Assembly (NCBI RefSeq): GCF_051014445.1
Contig: NW_027488369.1
Location: forward strand, 13,100,001 to 13,164,000
From: Colletes latitarsis
Lineage: Eukaryota; Arthropoda; Insecta; Hymenoptera; Colletidae
Reading direction: 5' to 3'
DNA length: 64,000 nucleotides
A program made the position numbers and the translations under genes. How positions within the stretch are numbered: position 1 is the first letter of the stretch; each line of letters starts with the position of its first letter. The notes beneath the pieces are model-generated. The model was not told where the DNA came from, did no database searches, and was given only the letters and a program-made list of their open reading frames with translations. Shown piece after piece: positions 34,797-48,024 of the stretch.

Positions 34797-37700
34797 GGCT
34801 CGTACTATCGCATTTTTCGCATACTTGTTGGCCAGGTCCTGGCCTTTTTCTGGCTTGGACCACGTAGTAATGTGGTACCACACCGAAACAGTCAATTAAA
34901 CCTGGTTGCGATTAATATTTTAGAGGATAACGCCGGTTATGTCTCGGTTTGGTCTGGGATTTGCCCTCAACTGGCTCGTACTTTCGCATTTTGCGCATAC
35001 TTGTACGCCAGATCCTGGCCTTTTTCTGGTCTGGATCACGTAGTAATGCAGTACCACACCGAAACAGTCAATTAAACCTGGTTGCGATTAATATCTTAGA
35101 GGATATCGCTGGTTATGTCTGGGTTAGTTCTGGTATTTGCAATCATCTGGCTCATACTTTCACATTTTTCGCATACTTGATGGCCAGATCCTGGCCTTTT
35201 TCTGGTTTGGATCACGTAGTAATGCGGTACCACACCGAAACAGTCAATTAAACCTGGTTGCGATTAATATTTTAGAGGATAACGCCGGTTATGTCTCGGT
35301 TTGGTCTGGGATTTGCCCTCAACTGGCTCGTACTTTCGCATTTTTCGCATACTTGTTGGCCAGACCCTGGGTTTTTTCTGGTTTGGATCCCGCAGTAATG
35401 TCGTTCCACAACGAAACAGTCAATTAAACCTGGTTGCGATTAATATTTTAGAGGATAACGCCGGTTAAGTCTCGGTTAGGTCTGGTATATTTGCCCTCAT
35501 CTGGCTCGTACTTTCGCATTTTTCGCATACTCGTTGGCCACATCCTGGCCTTCTTCGGGCTTGGACCACGTAGTAAAGTGGTACCACACTGAAACAGTCA
35601 ATTAAACCTGGTTCCGATTAATACTTTCGAGGATAACGCTGGTTATGCCTGGGTTAGTTCTGGTATTTGCAATCATCTGCCTCATACTTTCGCGTTTGTC
35701 GCATACTTGTTGGCCAAATCCTGGGTTTTTTCTGTTTTGGATCCCGTAGTAATGAGGTTCCACACCGAAACAGTCAATTAAACTGGTTGAGATTAATATT
35801 TTAGAGGATAACGCCGGTTATTTCTCGGGTAGGTCTGGGATTTGTCCTCATGTGGCTCGTTCTTTCGCGTTTTTCGCATACTTGTTGGCCAGATCCTGGC
35901 CTTTTTCTGGATTGGATCACGTAGTAATGTGGTACCACACTGAAACAGTCAATAGAAGCTGGTCCCGATTTGTATTTTAGAGGATAACGCTGTTTATGTC
36001 TGGGATAGTTCTGGTATTTGCAATCATCTGGCTCGTACTTTCGCATTTTTCGCATTCTTGGTGGCCAGATCCTGGCCTTTTTCTGGTTTGGATCACGTAG
36101 TAATGCGGCACAACACCGAAACAGTCAATTAAACCTGGTTGCGATTTATATTTTAGAGGATAACGCTGGTTATGTCTCGGGTAGGTCTGGAATTTGTCCT
36201 TATCTGGCTCGTACTTTCGCGTTTTTCGCATACTTGTTGGCCAGATCCTGGCCTTTTTCTGGTTTGGATCACGTTGTAATGTTGTACCACACTGAAACAG
36301 TCAATAGAAGCTGGTTCCGATTAGTATTTTAGAGGATAACGCCGGTTATGTCTGGGTTAGTTCTGGTATTTGCAATCATCTGGCTCGTACTTTCGCGTTT
36401 TTCGCATACTTGTTGGCCAGATCCTGGCCTCTTTCTGGTTTGGATCACGTAGTAATGCGGTACCACACCGAAACAGTCAATTAAATCTGGTTGCGATTAA
36501 TATTTTACAGGATAATGCCGGTAATGTCTCGGTTAGGTATGGTATTTGCCCTCATCTGGATCGTACTTTCGCATTTTTCGTATACTTGTTGGCCAGATCC
36601 TGGGTTTTTTCTGGTTCGGATCCTGCAGTAATGTGGTTCCACAACGAAACAGTCAATTAAACCTGGTTGCGATTAATATTTTAGCGGATAACGCCGGTTA
36701 TGTCGGGGTTAGGTCTGGTGTTTGCCCTCATCTGGCTCGTACTTTCGCATGTTTCGCATACTTGTTAGCCAGATCCTGGCCTTTTTCTGGTTTGGATCAC
36801 GTAGTAATGTGGTGCCACACTGAAACAGTCAATAGAAGCTGGTTCCGATCAGTATTTTAGAGGATAACGCTGGTTATGTCTGAGTTAGTTCTGGTATTTG
36901 CAATCATCTGGCTCATACATTCGCGTTTTTCGCATACTTGTTGGCCAGATCCTGGGCTTTTTCTGGTTTGGATCACGTAGTAATGTGGCACCACACTGAA
37001 ACAGTCAATTAAAAGCTTGTTGCGACTAATATTTTAGAGGATAACGCCGGTTATGTCTGGGTTAGGTCTGGGATTTTTGCCTCATGTGACTCGTACTTTC
37101 GCGTTTCTCGCATTCTTGTTGGCCCGATCCTGGGATTCTTCTGGTTTGGATCTCGTAGTAATGTGTTAGCACACTGAAACAGTCGTTAAAAGCATGTTCC
37201 GATTCGTATTTGAGAGGATAACGCAGGTTATATCAGGCATAGTTCTGGTATTTGCAATCATCTGGCTCATACTTTCGCATTTTTCGCTTACTTGTTGGCC
37301 AGATCATGGCCTTTTTCTGGTCTGGATCACGTAGTAATGCAGTACCACACCGAAACAGTCAATTAAACCTGGTTGCGATTAATATTTTAGAGGATAACGC
37401 CGGTTATGTCTCGGTTTGGTCTGGGATTTGCCCTCATCTGGTTCGTACTTTCGCATTTTGCGCATACTTGTTGGCATGATCATGGCCTTTTTCTGATCTG
37501 GATCACGTAGTAGTGCAGTACCACACCGACACAGTCAATTAAACCTGGTTGCGATTAATATTTTAGAGGATAACGCTGGTTATGTCTGGGTTTGTTCTGG
37601 TATTTGCAATCATCTGGCTCATACTTTCGCATTTTTCGCATACTTGTTGGCCAGATCCTGGCCTCTTTCTGGTTTGGATCATCGTAGCAATGCGGTACCA

Positions 37701-37910
37701 CACCGAAACAGTCAATTATACCTGGTTGCGATTAATATTTTAGGGGATAACGCCGGTTACGTCTCGGTTAGGTCTGGGATTTTCCCTCATCTGGCTCGTA
37801 CTTTCGCATTTTTCGCATTCTTGTTGGCCCGATCCTGGGCTTTTTCTGATTTGGATCACGTAGTAACGCGGCTCCACAACGAATCAGGCCAATTAAACCT
37901 GGTTGCGATT
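34797..37910 (+). repeat. Satellite stretch without a clear higher-order unit
   Basis: About 18 monomers of mixed type continue in the same register. I see no clean internal repeat longer than two monomers here. Single monomers resemble units elsewhere, for example the GCATTCTTGGTGGCC unit at about 36.05 kb, also present near 15.53, 26.23, 28.86, 31.99, 57.67 and 59.40 kb. Minor oddities are a 2-bp gain at 35487-35490 (GGTATATTTGCC), a 1-bp gain near 37.08 kb (GATTTTTGCCTC) and a 1-bp gain at 37881-37890 (GAATCAGGCC). Confidence 0.85.
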
Positions 37911-38614
37911 AATATTTTAGCGGATAACGCCGGTTATGTCTGGGGTAGGTCTGGTATTTGCCCTCATCTGACTCGTACTTTCGCATTTTTCGCATACTTG
38001 TTGGCCAGATCCTGGACTTTTTGTGGTTTGGATCACGTAGTAATGCGTCACCACACCGAAACAGTCAATTAAACCTGGTTGCGATTAATATTTTAGAGGA
38101 TAACGCCGGTTATGTCTCGGTTAGGTCTGGGATTTGCCCTCATCTGGCTCGTACTTTCGCATTTTTCGCATACTTGTTGGCCAGAGACTGGGCTTTTTCT
38201 GGTTTAGATCACGTAGTAATGCGTTACCACACCGAAACAGTCAATTAAACCCGGTTGCGGTTAATATTTTAGAGGATAACGCCGGTTATGTCTCGGTTAG
38301 GTCTGGGATTTGCCCTCATCTGGCACGTACTTTCGCATTTTTCGCATATTTGTTGGCCAGATCCTGGCCTTTCTCTGGTTTGCATCACGTAGTAATGCGG
38401 TACCACACCGAAACAGTCAATTAAACCTGGTTGCGATTAATATTTTAGAGGATAACGCTGGTTATGTCTGGGTTAGTTCTGGTATTTGCAACCATCTGGC
38501 TCATACTTTCGCATTTTTCGCATACCTGTTGGCCAGATCGTGGGTTTTCTCTGGTTTGGATCCCGTAGTAATGCGGTTCCACAACGAAACAGTCAATTAA
38601 ACCTGGTTGCGAAT
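37911..38614 (+). repeat. 4-monomer higher-order repeat, copy 1 (704 bp)
   Basis: Four monomers of exactly 176 bp start at 37911, 38087, 38263 and 38439. They are distinguished by the GGTACC-equivalent site: GCGTCACC, GCGTTACC, GCGGTACC and GCGGTTCC in that order. The fourth also has CATACCTGTTGG and CAGATCGTGGG. The same order recurs in 38615-39318. The first monomers of the two copies differ at about four of 176 positions, and the second at around nine. Confidence 0.92.
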
Positions 38615-38790
38615 AATATTTTAGCGGATAACGCCGGTTATGTCTGGGCTAGGTCTGGTATTTGCCCTCATCTGGCTCGTACTTTCGCATTTTTCGCATA
38701 CTTGTTGGCCAGATCCTGGCCTTTTTCTGGTTTGGATCACGTAGTAATGCGTCACCACACCGAAACAGTCAATTAAACCTGGTTGCGATT
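38615..38790 (+). repeat. Representative satellite monomer (176 bp)
   Basis: This unit is a clean example of the monomer, 176 bp from AATATTTTAG to the next AATATTTTAG at 38791. It contains TTTCGCATTTTTCGCATAC, where CGCAT is repeated 9 bp apart, then the GGCCAG-ATC-CTGGCC dyad, then TTTGGATCACGTAG. It carries GCGTCACC where most units have GCGGTACC, and AGCGG where most have AGAGG. It differs from the unit four positions earlier (37911-38086) at only about four bases, so it is also part of a local 4-monomer repeat. Confidence 0.9.
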
Positions 38791-39318
38791 AATATTTTAG
38801 AGGATAACGCCGGTTATGTCTCGGTTAGGTCTGGGATTTGCCCTCATCTGGCTCGTACTTTTGCATTTTTCGCATACTTGTTGGCCAGATCCTGGGCTTT
38901 TTCTGGTTTGGATCACGTAGTAATGCGTTACCACACCGAAACAGTCAAATAAACCTGGTAGCGATTAATATTTTCGAGGATAATGCCGGTTATGTCTCGG
39001 TTAGGTCTGGGATTTGCCCTCATCTGGCACGTACTTTCGCATTTTTCGCATACTTGTTGGCCAGATCCTGGCCTTTCTCTGGTTTGGATCACGTAGTAAT
39101 GCGGTACCACACCGAAGCTGTCAATTAAACCTGGTTGCGATTAATATTTTAGAGGATAACGCTGGTTATGTCTGGGTTAGTTCTGGTATTTGCAACCATC
39201 TGGCTCATACTTTCGCATTTTTCGAATACCTGTTGGCCAGATCGTGGGTTTTCTCTGGTTTGGATCCCGTAGTAATGTGGTTCCACAACGGAACAGTCAA
39301 TTAAACCTGGTTGAGATT
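38615..39318 (+). repeat. 4-monomer higher-order repeat, copy 2 (704 bp)
   Basis: Four monomers start at 38615, 38791, 38967 and 39143, mirroring 37911-38614 at exactly 704 bp. The fourth unit again carries the ACCTGTTGG and CAGATCGTGGG markers. No indel separates the copies, unlike most other higher-order blocks in the window. A related fourth-type unit, together with a third-type unit, lies at about 54.42-54.77 kb. Confidence 0.92.
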
Positions 39319-40540
39319 AATATTTTAGCGGATAACGCCGCTTATGTCAGGCCTAGTTCTGGTATTTGCAATCATCTGGCTCATACTTTCGCATTTTTCC
39401 AATACTTGTTGGCCAGATCATGGCCTTTTTCTGGTTCGGATCACGTAGTAATGCGGTACCACACCGAAACAGTCAATTGAACCTGGTTGCGATTAATATT
39501 TTAGAGGATAACGCCGGTTATGTCTCGGTTTTTTCTGGGATTTGCAATCATCTGGATTATATATTCGTATTTTTCTCATCCTTGTTGGCCAGATCCTGGC
39601 CTTTCTCTGGTTTGGATCACGTAGTAATGCGGTACCACACCGAAACAGTCAATTAAACCTGGTTGCGATTAATATTTTAGGGGATAACGCCGGTTATGTC
39701 AGGGTGAGTTCTGGTATTTGCAATCAACTGGATCATATATTCGTATTTTTCTCATCCTTGTTGGCCAGATCCTGGCCTTTCTCTGGTTTGGATCACGTAG
39801 TAATGCGGTACCACACCGAAACAGTCAATTAAACCTGGTTGCGATTAATATTTTAGAGGATAACGCCGGTTATGTCTGGGTAAGGTCTGGGATTTTCCCT
39901 CATGAGGCTCGTACTTTCGCGTTCCTCGCACTCTTGTTGGCCTGATCCTGAGTTTTTTCTGGTTTGGATCTCGTAGTAATGTGTTACCACACTGAAACAG
40001 TCATTAAAAGCATGTTCCGATCCGTATTTTAGAGGATAACGCTGGTTATGTCAGGCATAGTTCTGGTATTTGCAATCATCTGGCTCATACTTTCGCATTT
40101 TTCGCATACTTGTCGGCCAGATCATGGCCTTTTTCTGGTTTGGATCATCGTAGCAAAGCGGTACCACACCGAAACAGTCAATTATACCTGGTTGCGATTA
40201 ATATTTTAGAGGATAACGCTGGTTATGTCAGGGTTAGTTCTGGTATTTGCAATCATCTGGATCATATATTCGTATTTTTCTCATCCTTGTTGGCCAGATC
40301 CTGGCCTTTCTCTGGTTTGGATCGCGTAGTAATGCGGTACCACACCGAAACAGTCAATTAAACCTGGTTGCGATTAATATTTTAGGGGATAACGCCGGTT
40401 ATGTCTAGGCTAGTTCTGGTATTTGCTATCATCTGGCACATACTTTCGCGTTTTTCGCATACTTGTTGGCCAGATCCTGGGCTTTTTCTGGTTTGGATCA
40501 CGTAGTAATGTGGTACCACACTGAAGCAGTCAATTAAACT
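39319..40540 (+). repeat. Canonical monomers with a near-identical adjacent pair
   Basis: Monomers continue at 39319, 39495, 39671 and 39847. Units 39495 and 39671 are close relatives that share the rare TATTCGTATTTTTCTCATCC segment. A third such unit lies near 40.20-40.37 kb, and others near 9.86, 49.86 and 54.95 kb. The region also holds one GGATCATCGTAGCA unit near 40.14 kb. Confidence 0.85.
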
Positions 40541-41284
40541 TGGTTCAGATTAGTATTTTAGAGGATAGCGCTGGTTATGTCTGGGTGAGTTCTGGTATTT
40601 GCAATCATCTGGCTCGTACTTTCGCGTTTTTCGCATACTTGTTGGCCAGATCCCGGCCTCTTTCTGGTTTGGATCACGTAGTAATGCGGAACCACACCGA
40701 AACAGTCAATTAAATCTGGGTGCGATTAATATTTTAGAGGATAAAGCCGGTAATGTCTCGGTTAGGTATGGTATTTGCCCTCATCTGGCTCGTACTTTCG
40801 CATTTTTCGCATACTTGTTGGCCAGATCCTGGCCTTTTTCAGGCTTGGACCACGTAGTAATGTGGTACCACACCGAAACAGTCAATTAAACCTGGTTGTG
40901 AATAATAATTTAGTGGATAACGCTGAGTATGTCTGGGATAGTTCTGGTATTTGCAACCATCTGGCTCATACTTTCGCGTTTTTCTCATAGTTGTTGGCCA
41001 GATTCTGGGTTTTTTCTGGTTTGGATCCCGTAGTAATGTGGTTCCACACCGAAACAGTCAATTAAACCTGGTTGCGATTAATATTTTAGAGGATAACGCC
41101 GGTTATGTCTCGGTTAGGTCTGGTATTTGCCCTCAACTGGCTCGTACTTTCGCAGTTTTCGCATACTTGTTGGCCACATACTGGCCTTCTTCTGGCTTGG
41201 ACCACGTAGTGAAGTGGTACCACACTGAAACTGCCAATTAAACCTGGTTCCGATTAATACTTTAGAGGATAACGCCGGTTATGT
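40541..41284 (+). repeat. Higher-order block E, copy 1
   Basis: This 744-bp stretch matches 57931-58674 at a constant offset of 17390 bp. The first part of block E also appears in the last 300 bp of the window, through the 57.12/62.88 kb duplication. Shared order: a CAGATTAGTATTTTAGAGG unit, a GATAAAGCCGGTAATG unit, a TTTCTCATAGTTGTTGG unit, and a CCACATACTGGCC unit with GTAGTGAAGTGG. The last two units, as a pair, also occur at about 11.4, 48.3, 50.2 and 53.5 kb. Confidence 0.85.
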
Positions 41285-44200
41285 CTCGGTTAGGTCTGGG
41301 ATTTGCCCTCATCTGGCTCGTACTTTCGCGTTTCTCGTATACTTGTTGGCCCGATCCTGGGATTTTTCTGGTTTGGAACTCGTAGTAATGTGTTAGCACA
41401 CTGGAACTGTCATTAAAAGCATGTTCCGATTCGTATTTTATAGGATAACGCAGGTTATGTCAGGCATAGTTCTGGTATTTGCAATCATCTGGCTCATACT
41501 TTCGCGTTTTTCTCATAGTTGTTGGCCAGATTCTGGGTTTTTTCTGGTTTGGATCCCGTAGTAATGTGGTTCCACACCGAAACAGTCAATTAAACCTGGT
41601 TCCGATTAATACTTTAGAGGATAACGCCGGTTATGTCTCGGTTATGTCTGGGATTTTCTCTCATCTGGATCGTACTTTCGCGTTTTTCGCATTCTTGTTG
41701 GCCCGATCCTGGGATTTTTCTGGTTTGGATCACGTAGTAATGCGGTACCACACCGAAACAGTCATTTAAACCTGGTTGCGATTAATATTTTAAAGGATAA
41801 CGCTAGTTATGTCTGGGTTACTTCTGGTATTTGCTATCATCTGGCACATACTTTCGCGTTTTTCGCACACTTGTTGGCCTGACCCTGGGTTTTTTCTGGT
41901 TTGGATCCCGTAGTAATGTGGTTCCACACCGAAACAGTCAATTAAACCTGGTTGCGATTAATATTTTAGGGGATAACGCCGGTTACGTCTCGGTTAGGTC
42001 TGGGATTTTCCCTCATCTAGCTCGTACTTTCGCGTTTTTCGCATTCTTGTTGGCCCGATCCTGGGATTTTTCTGGTTTGGATCACGTAGTAATGTGTTAC
42101 AACACTGAAACAGTCATTAAAAGCATGTTCCGATTCGTATTCTAGAGGATAACGCTGGTTATGTCTGTGTTAGTTCTGGTATTTGCAATCATCTGGCTTA
42201 TACTTTCGCGTTTTTCGCATACTTGTTGGCCAGATCCTGGGTTTTTTCTGGTTTGGATCATCGTAGCAATGCGGTACCACACCGAAACAGTCAATTACAC
42301 CTGGTTGCGATTAATATTTTAGGGGATAAAGCCGGTTACGTCTCGGTTATGTCTGGGATTTTCCCTCATCTGGCTCGTACTTTCGCGTTTTTCGCATTCT
42401 TGTTGGCCCGATCCTGGGATTTTTCTGGTTTGGATCACGTAGTAATGCGGTACCACACCGAAACAGTCTATTAAACCTGGTTGCGATTAATATTTTAGAG
42501 GATATCGCTGGTTATGTCTGGGTTACTTCTGGTATTTGCTATCATCTGGCACATACTTTCGCGTTTTTCGCATTCTTGTTGGCCCGATCCGGGGATTTTT
42601 CTGGTTTGGATCACGTTGTAATGTGGTACCACACTGAAACAGTCATTAAAAGCATGTTCCGATGCGTATTTTAGAGGATAACGCTGGTTATGTCAGGGTT
42701 AGTTCTGGTATTTGCAATCATCTGGCTCATATATTCGCGTTTTTCGCATACTTGTTGGCCAGATCCTGGGCTTTTTCTGGTTTGGATCACGTAGTAATGT
42801 GGTACCACACCGAAGCAGTCAATTAAACTGGTTGCGATTAATATTTTAGAGGATAACGCCGGTTATGTCTCGGGTAGGTCTGGGATTTGTCCACATCTGG
42901 CTCTTACTTTCGCGTTTTTCGCATACTTGTTGGCCAGATCCTTGCCTTTTTCTGGCTTGGACCACGTAGTAATGTGGTACCACACCGAAACAGTCAATTA
43001 AACCTGGTTGCGAATAATATTTTAGAGGATAACGCCGGTTATGTCTCGGTTAGGTCTGGGATTTGCCCTCATCTGGATCGAACTTTCGCATTTTTCGCAT
43101 ACTTGTTGGCCAGACCCTGGGATTTTCCTGGTTTGGATCCCGCAGTAATGTGGTTCCACAACGAAACAGTTAATTTAACCTGGTTGCGATTAATATTTTA
43201 GAGGATAACGCCGGTTATGTCTCGGTTAGGTCTGGGATTTTCCCTCATCTGGCTCGTACTTTCGCGTTTTTCGCATACTTGTTGGCCCGATCCTGGGATT
43301 TTTCTGGTTTGGATCACGTAGTAATGTGGTACCACACCGAAGCAGTCAATTAAACTGGTTGCGATTAATATTTTAGAGGATAACGCCGGTTATGTCTCGG
43401 TTAGGTCTGGGATTTGCCCTCATCTGGATCGAACTTTCGCATTTTTCGCATACTTGTTGGCCAGACCCTGGGATTTTCCTGGTTTGGATCCCGCAGTAAT
43501 GTGGTTCCACAACGAAACAGTTAATTTAACCTGGTTGCGATTAATATTTTAGAGGATAACGCCGGTTATGTCTCGGTTAGGTCTGGGATTTTCCCTCATC
43601 TGGCTGATACTTTCGCGTTTTTCTCATAGTTGTTGGCCAGATCCTGGGCTTTTTCTTGTTTGGATCACGTAGTAATGTGGTACCACACTGTCAATAAAAG
43701 CTGGTTGCGCTTAGTACTTTAGAGGATAACGCTGGTTATGCCTGGGTTAGTTCTGGCATTTGCAATCATCTGGCTCATACTTTCGCGTTTTTCGCATACT
43801 TGTTGGCCAGATCCTGGGTTTTTTCTGGTTTGGATCCCGTCGCAATGTGGTTCCACACCGAAACAGTCAATTAAACCTGGTTGCGATTAATATTTTAGAG
43901 GATAATGCCGGTTATGTCTAGTTTAAGTCTGGTATTTGCCCTCAACTCGCTCGTACTTCCGCATTTTTCGCTTACTTGTTGGCCTGATCCTAGCCTTTTT
44001 ACGGTTTGGATCACGTAGTAATGCGGTACCACACCGAAACAGTCAATTAAACCTGGTTGCGATAAATATTTTAGAGGATAAGGCCGGTTATGTCATGGTT
44101 AGGTCTGTGATTTGCCCTCATCTGCCTCGTACTATCCCACTTTTCGCATACTTGTTGGCCAGATCCCGGGCTTTTTCTTGTTTGGATCACGTAGTAATGT

Positions 44201-47200
44201 GGTACCACACTGTCAATAAAAGCTGGTTCCGCTTAGTACTTTAGAGGATAACGTTGGTTATGCCTGGGTTAGTTCTGGTATTTGCAACCATCTGGCTCAT
44301 ACTTTCGCGTTTTTCGCATACTTGTTGACCAGATCCTGGGTTTTTTCTGGCTTGGATCCCGTAGTAATGTGGTACCACACCGAAACAGTCAATTAAACCT
44401 GGTTGCGATTAATATTTTAGAGGATAACGCTGGTTATGCCTGGGTTAGTTCTGGTATTTGCAATCATCTGGCTCATACTTTCGCGTTTTTCGCATTCTTG
44501 TTGGCCAGATCCTGGGTTTTTTCTGGTTTGGATCTCGTAGTAATGTGTTAGCACACTGGAACTGTCATTGAAAGCATGTTCCGATTCGTATTTTATAGGA
44601 TAACGCAGGTTATGTCAGGCATAGTTCTGGTATTTGCAATCATCTGGCTCATACTTTCGCATTTTTCTCATAGTTGTTGGCCAGATCTTGGGTTTTTTCT
44701 GGTTTGGATCCCGTAGTAATGTGGTTCCACACCGAAACAGTCAATTGAACCTGGTTGCGATTAATATTTTAGAGGATAACGCCGGTTATGTCTCGGTTAT
44801 GTCTGGGATTTTCCCTCATCTGGCTCGTACTTTCGCGTTTTTCGCATTCTTGTTGGCCCGATCCTGGGATTTTTCTGGTTTGGATCACGTAGTAATGCGG
44901 TACCACACCGAAACAGTCATTTAAACCTGGTTGCGATTAATATTTTAGAGGATAACGCTAGTTATGTCTGGGTTACTTCTGGTATTTGCTATCATCTGGC
45001 ACATACTTTCGCGTTTTTCGCACACTTGTTGGCATGACCCTGGCCCTTTTCTGGTTTGGATCACGTAGTAATGTGGTACCACACTGAAACAGTCAATAGA
45101 AACTGGTTCCGATATGTATTTTAGAGGATAACGCTGGTTATGTCTGGGTTACTTCTGGTATTTGCTATCATCTGGCACATACTTTCGCGTTTTTCGCACA
45201 CTTGTTGGCCTGACCCTGGCCCTTTTCTGGTTTGGATCACGTAGTAATGTGGTACCACACTGAAACAGTCAATAGAAGCTGGTTCCGATATGTATTTTAG
45301 AGGATAACGCTGGTTATGTCTGTGTTAGTTCTGGTATTTGCAATCATCTGGCTTATACTTTCGCGTTTTTCGCATTCTTGTTGGCCAGATCCTGAGTTTT
45401 TTCTGGTTTGGATCCCGTAGTAATGAGGTTCCACACCGAAACAGTCAATTAAACAGGTTGCGATTAATATTTTAGTGGATACCGCCGGTTATGTCTCGGG
45501 TAGGTCTGGGATTTGCCCTCATCTGGATCGAACTTTCGCGTTTTTCGCATACTTGTTGGCCAGATCCTGGGTTTTTTCTGGTTTGGATCCCGTCGCAATG
45601 TGGTTCCACACCGAAACAGTCAATTAAACCTGGTTGCGATTAATATTTTAGAGGATAAGGCCGGTTATGTCTAGTTTAAGTCTGGTATTTGCCCTCATCT
45701 CGCTCGTACTTCCGCATTTTTCGCTTACTTGTTGGCCTGATCCTAGCCTTTTTACGGTTTGGATCACGTAGTAATGCGGTACCACACCGAAACAGTCAAT
45801 TAAACCTGGTTGCGATAAATATTTTAGAGGATAAGGCCGGTTATGTCATGGTTAGGTCTGTGATTTGCCCTCATCTGCCTCGTACTATCCCACTTTTCGC
45901 ATACTTGTTGGCCAGATCCCGGGCTTTTTCTTGTTTAGATCACGTAGTAATGTGGTACCACACTGTCAATAAAAGCTGGTTCCGCATAGTACTTTAGAGG
46001 ATAACGCTGGTTATGCCTGGTTTAGTTCAGGTATTTGCAATCATCTGGCTCATACTTTCGCGTTTTTCGCATACTTGTTGACCAGATCCTGGGTTTTTTC
46101 TGGCTTGGATCCCGTAGTAATGTGGTACCACACCGAAACAGTCAATTAAACCTGGTTGCGATTAATATTTTAGAGGGTAACGCTGGTTATGCCTGGGTTA
46201 GTTCTGGTATTTGCAATCATCTGGCTCATACTTTCGCGTTTTTCGCATTCTTGTTGGCCAGATCCTGGGTTTTTTCTGGTTTGGATCACGTAGTAATGCG
46301 GTACCACACCGAAACAGTCAATTAAACCTGTTTGCGATTAATATTTTAGGGGATAACGCCGGTTATGTCTAGGTTAGTTCTGGTATTTGCTATCATCTGG
46401 CACATACTTTCGCGTTTTTCGCATACTTGTTGGCCAGATCCTGGGCTTTTTCTGGTTTGGATCACGTAGTAATGTGGTACCACACTGAAGCAGTCAATTA
46501 AAATTGGTTCAGATTAGTATTTTAGAGGATAGCGCTGGTTATGCCTGGGTGAGTTCTGATATTTGCAATCATCTGGCTCGTACTTTCGCGTTTTTCGCAT
46601 ACTTGTTGGCCAGATCCTGGGCTTTTTCTGGTTTGGATCACGTAGTATTGTGGTACCAGACCGAAACAGTCAATTAAACCTGTTTGCGATTAATATTTTA
46701 GGGGATAACGCCGGTTATGTCTAGGTTAGTTCTGGTATTTGCAATCATCTGGCTCATACTTTCGCGTTTTTCGCATACTTGTTGGCCAGATCCTGGGCTT
46801 CTTCTGGTTTGGATCACGTACTGATGTGGTACCACACTGTCAACTAAAGCTGGTTCTGCTTAGTATTTTAGAGGGTAACGCTGGTTATGCCTGGGTTAGT
46901 TCTGGTATTTGCAATCATCTGGCTCATAGTTTCGCGTTTTTCGCAAACTTGTTGGCCAGATCCTGGGCTTTTTCTGGTTTGGATCACGTAGTAATGCGTT
47001 ACCACACCGAAACAGTCAATTAAACCTGGTTGCGATTAATATTTTAGCGGATAACGCCGGTTACGTCTGGGTTAGTTCTGGTATTAGCCCTCATCTGGCT
47101 CATACCTTCGCATTTTTCGCATACTTGTTGGCCATATCCTGGGTTTTTTTCTGGTTTGGATCCCGTAGTAATGTGGTTCCACACCGAAACAGTCACGAGA

Positions 47201-48024
47201 AGCTGGTTCCGATTCGTATTTTAGAGGATAACGCTGGTTAGGTCAGGCATAGTTCTGGTATTTGCAATCATCCGGCTCATACTTTCGCATTTTTCGCATA
47301 CATGTTGGCCAGATCATGGCCTTTTTCTGGTTTGGATCACGTAGTAATGCGGTACCACACCGAAACAGTCAATTAAACCTGGTTGCGATTAATATTTTAG
47401 AGGATAACGCTGGTTATGTCTGGGTTAGTTCTGGTATTTGCAATCATCTGGCTCATACTTTCGCATTTTTCGCATACTTGGTGGCCAGATCCTGGGCTTT
47501 TTCTGGTTTGGATCACGTAGTAATGTGGTACCACACTGAAACAGTCAATTAAACCTGGTTGCGATTAATATTTTAGAGGATAACGCCGGCTATGTCTGGG
47601 TTAGGTCTGGGATTTTCCCTCATGAGGCTCGTACTTTCGCGTTCCTCGCATTCTTGTTGGCCTGATCCTGAGATTTTTCTGGTTTGGATCTCGTAGTAAT
47701 GTGTTACCACACAGAAACAGTCATTAAAAGCATGTTCCGATTCGTATTTTAGAGGATAACGCTGGTTATGTCAGGCATAGTTCTGGTATTTGCAATCATC
47801 TGGCTCATACTTTCGCATTTTTCGTATACTTGTTGGCCAGATCATGGCCTTTTCCTGGTTTGGATCATCGTAGCAATGCGGTACCACACCGAAACAGTCC
47901 ATTATACCTGGTTGCCATTAATATTTTAGAGGATAACGCTGTTTATGTCTGGGTTAGTTCTGGTATTTGCTATCATCTGGCACATACTTTCGCGTTTTTC
48001 GCATACTTGTTGGCCAGATCCTGG
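41285..48024 (+). repeat. Satellite mosaic with 1.75- and 3.16-kb block copies
   Basis: The array continues with locally duplicated blocks. About 41400-41880 matches 44555-45035 (offset 3155, including the rare TATTTTATAGG marker). About 43776-44534 matches 45529-46287 (offset 1753). A two-monomer unit carrying CTGGATCGAACTTTCG and GGGATTTTCCTGG is duplicated at 351 bp spacing near 43.02-43.57 kb. Two neighbouring monomers near 44.95-45.30 kb are almost identical. 46.3-48.0 kb is mixed monomers without a clear unit. Confidence 0.8.
43776..44534 (+). repeat. Higher-order block F, copy 1 (~10-monomer spacing)
   Basis: Matches 45529-46287 at offset 1753, ten monomers less 7 bp. Shared rare markers include GATCCCGTCGCAATG, TCTAGTTTAAGTCTGG, TTTTTACGGTTTGG, TACTATCCCACTTTTCGC and CCCGGGCTTTTTCTTG, plus the 6-bp deletion CACACTGTCAATAAAAG. 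Confidence 0.82.
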
